In this document: positions 5,538-6,392 of the stretch, in pieces
How the letters are laid out: every line of letters starts with the position of its first letter
How positions within the stretch are numbered: the stretch's first letter is position 1
Assembly (NCBI GenBank): GCA_015654495.1
Contig: JAATGW010000701.1
Location: 1-6,392, forward strand
Reading direction: 5' to 3'
DNA length: 6,392 bases
Source of the DNA: Chitinophagales bacterium
Lineage (GTDB): Bacteria > Bacteroidota > Bacteroidia > Chitinophagales > Chitinophagaceae
Notes under the pieces: generated by a model
Database searches by the model: none
Seen by the model: only the letters and a program-made list of their open reading frames with translations
Told to the model about the DNA's origin: nothing
Translations under genes and position numbers: made by a program

Positions 5538-6392
5538 ATGAAAAAAAGTGTACGTTCCTGGCAATGGAAATCTGTACTTTTAACACTCATTATTAGCTTT
5601 TCTGCACTATGCATTTCTGCTCAGTCGAAATTTGAAGCAGGTATAAGCATAGGTCCCTCCAACTTTCTTGGAGACCTCGGCGGAAGAGTAGGTAAAGGTC
5701 AGACCTTCATTAAGGATAATAACTTTCAGCTTACCAAAATAATGCCTGGTATTTATGGCTCCTTCGCACCGAATGAATTTGTCAATTTCAGATTGATGTT
5801 CAATTTCGGAAGGATCGAAGGTGCTGACAGTATCATCAAAGGCAAAGGTGGCTGGGAAGAAGCACGCAGAGGTCGCGATCAGCATTTCAAATCTTCTATA
5901 ATTGAATTGTATGCTGCTGCTGAAATATACCCCACAGTGTTTTTTGAAGAAGATCCTACTGATGTATATCATAAATTAAGACCATACGGTTTGATTGGTA
6001 TCGGCGTATTTCATTTCAATCCAAAAGCGCAGTATGTTACTCCTAATGGCCGCAGGGAATGGGTTGAATTGCAACCGCTGAGAACTGAAGGCCAGGGTAT
6101 GGCTAACCATCCCGAAGTAAAGGAATACAAACTCACCCAAATGAATATTCCTTATGGAGTAGGTCTGAAATACTTTTTCAACGAAACATTTAACCTGAGT
6201 TTTGAAATTGTAAGCAGATTAACATTCACTGACTATATTGATGATGTGAGTACAAAATATGTTGATCCGCAGGATTTCTATGATTATTTCGGTGCAGGTT
6301 CTGCAACAGCTGATATCGCCCGTCAGATGGCCAATAAAGCCGCATATTCAAATGGTGGTAACAACTGCCCTGGTTATGAGCCCGGCAAAAAA
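5538..6392 (+). CDS. Secreted outer-membrane beta-barrel protein, DUF6089-like (3' end outside window)
   Basis: An open frame of 285 codons runs from the ATG to the last base without a stop, so the gene is cut by the window edge. The N-terminus is a clear signal peptide: KK at 2-3, a hydrophobic core at about 13-27, and likely cleavage after ISA (A28) before QSKFEAG. The mature start (FEAGISIGPSNFLGDLGG, about 32-49) is the opening strand and glycine turn of Bacteroidota porin-like barrels. RPYGLIGIGVFHFNP (149-163), ELQPLRTEGQG (177-187), NIPYGVGLKYFFNETFNLSFEI (204-225) and FTDYIDDVSTKY (231-242) recall the DUF6089 family. Alternating hydrophobic strands ending in aromatic residues support a barrel. 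No enzymatic motif is seen and the function is unknown. Start choice is firm because the signal peptide begins at this ATG. A TonB-linked or type IX secretion role cannot be judged, since the C-terminus is missing. Confidence 0.88.
   Translation, partial: MKKSVRSWQWKSVLLTLIISFSALCISAQSKFEAGISIGPSNFLGDLGGRVGKGQTFIKDNNFQLTKIMPGIYGSFAPNEFVNFRLMFNFGRIEGADSIIKGKGGWEEARRGRDQHFKSSIIELYAAAEIYPTVFFEEDPTDVYHKLRPYGLIGIGVFHFNPKAQYVTPNGRREWVELQPLRTEGQGMANHPEVKEYKLTQMNIPYGVGLKYFFNETFNLSFEIVSRLTFTDYIDDVSTKYVDPQDFYDYFGAGSATADIARQMANKAAYSNGGNNCPGYEPGKK

Noticed and set aside
5607..5972. 121-codon minus-strand reading frame
   Set aside because: It is antisense to the signal-peptide-bearing beta-barrel gene that stays open to the window end.

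Overview
The window looks like a chromosomal fragment of a Bacteroidota bacterium. The evidence is a perfect TAnnTTTG -7 promoter box (3536-3543), weak or absent Shine-Dalgarno sequences, an outer-membrane protein resembling the Bacteroidota family DUF6089, a sugar transferase with the GNRPLPLYEA signature that I associate with this phylum, and phase-locked 7-bp intergenic repeats. I cannot assign a genus. Class-level placement near Chitinophagales or Sphingobacteriales is only an impression.

Layout. Positions 1-341 carry no gene. They hold three tandem units of about 101 bp, each starting with TTGGCTGTT and running into an array of pyrimidine-rich heptamers, with short perfect palindromes in between. 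A minus-strand intrinsic terminator (260-284) and a second, GC-rich heptamer array (316-336) follow. Three minus-strand genes come next in transcription order: a membrane glycosyltransferase of family GT2 (3461 to 2238), a 284-bp gap, a stand-alone response-regulator receiver (1953 to 1564) and, 16 nt further on, a sugar-1-phosphate transferase (1547 to 342) whose N-terminus looks like a degenerate receiver domain. An intergenic region of about 140 bp holds divergent promoter candidates. On the plus strand follow rarA (3603-4895), an ElaA-type GNAT acetyltransferase (4955-5407), and the 5' part of a secreted beta-barrel protein gene (5538 to the window end).

How the genes work together. The minus-strand set is a small surface-polysaccharide module. 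The sugar transferase would load the first sugar phosphate onto a polyprenyl-phosphate carrier, and the GT2 enzyme would extend or polymerise a glycan at the inner membrane. The receiver next to a transferase with its own receiver-like domain suggests phosphorylation-linked control of glycan initiation; this is inference. rarA (replication-fork maintenance) and elaA are housekeeping genes with no evident link to the polysaccharide genes. The most unusual parts of the window are the composite heptamer/palindrome repeats and the receiver plus receiver-like-transferase pair. I found no CRISPR array, tRNA, rRNA, transposase or integrase.
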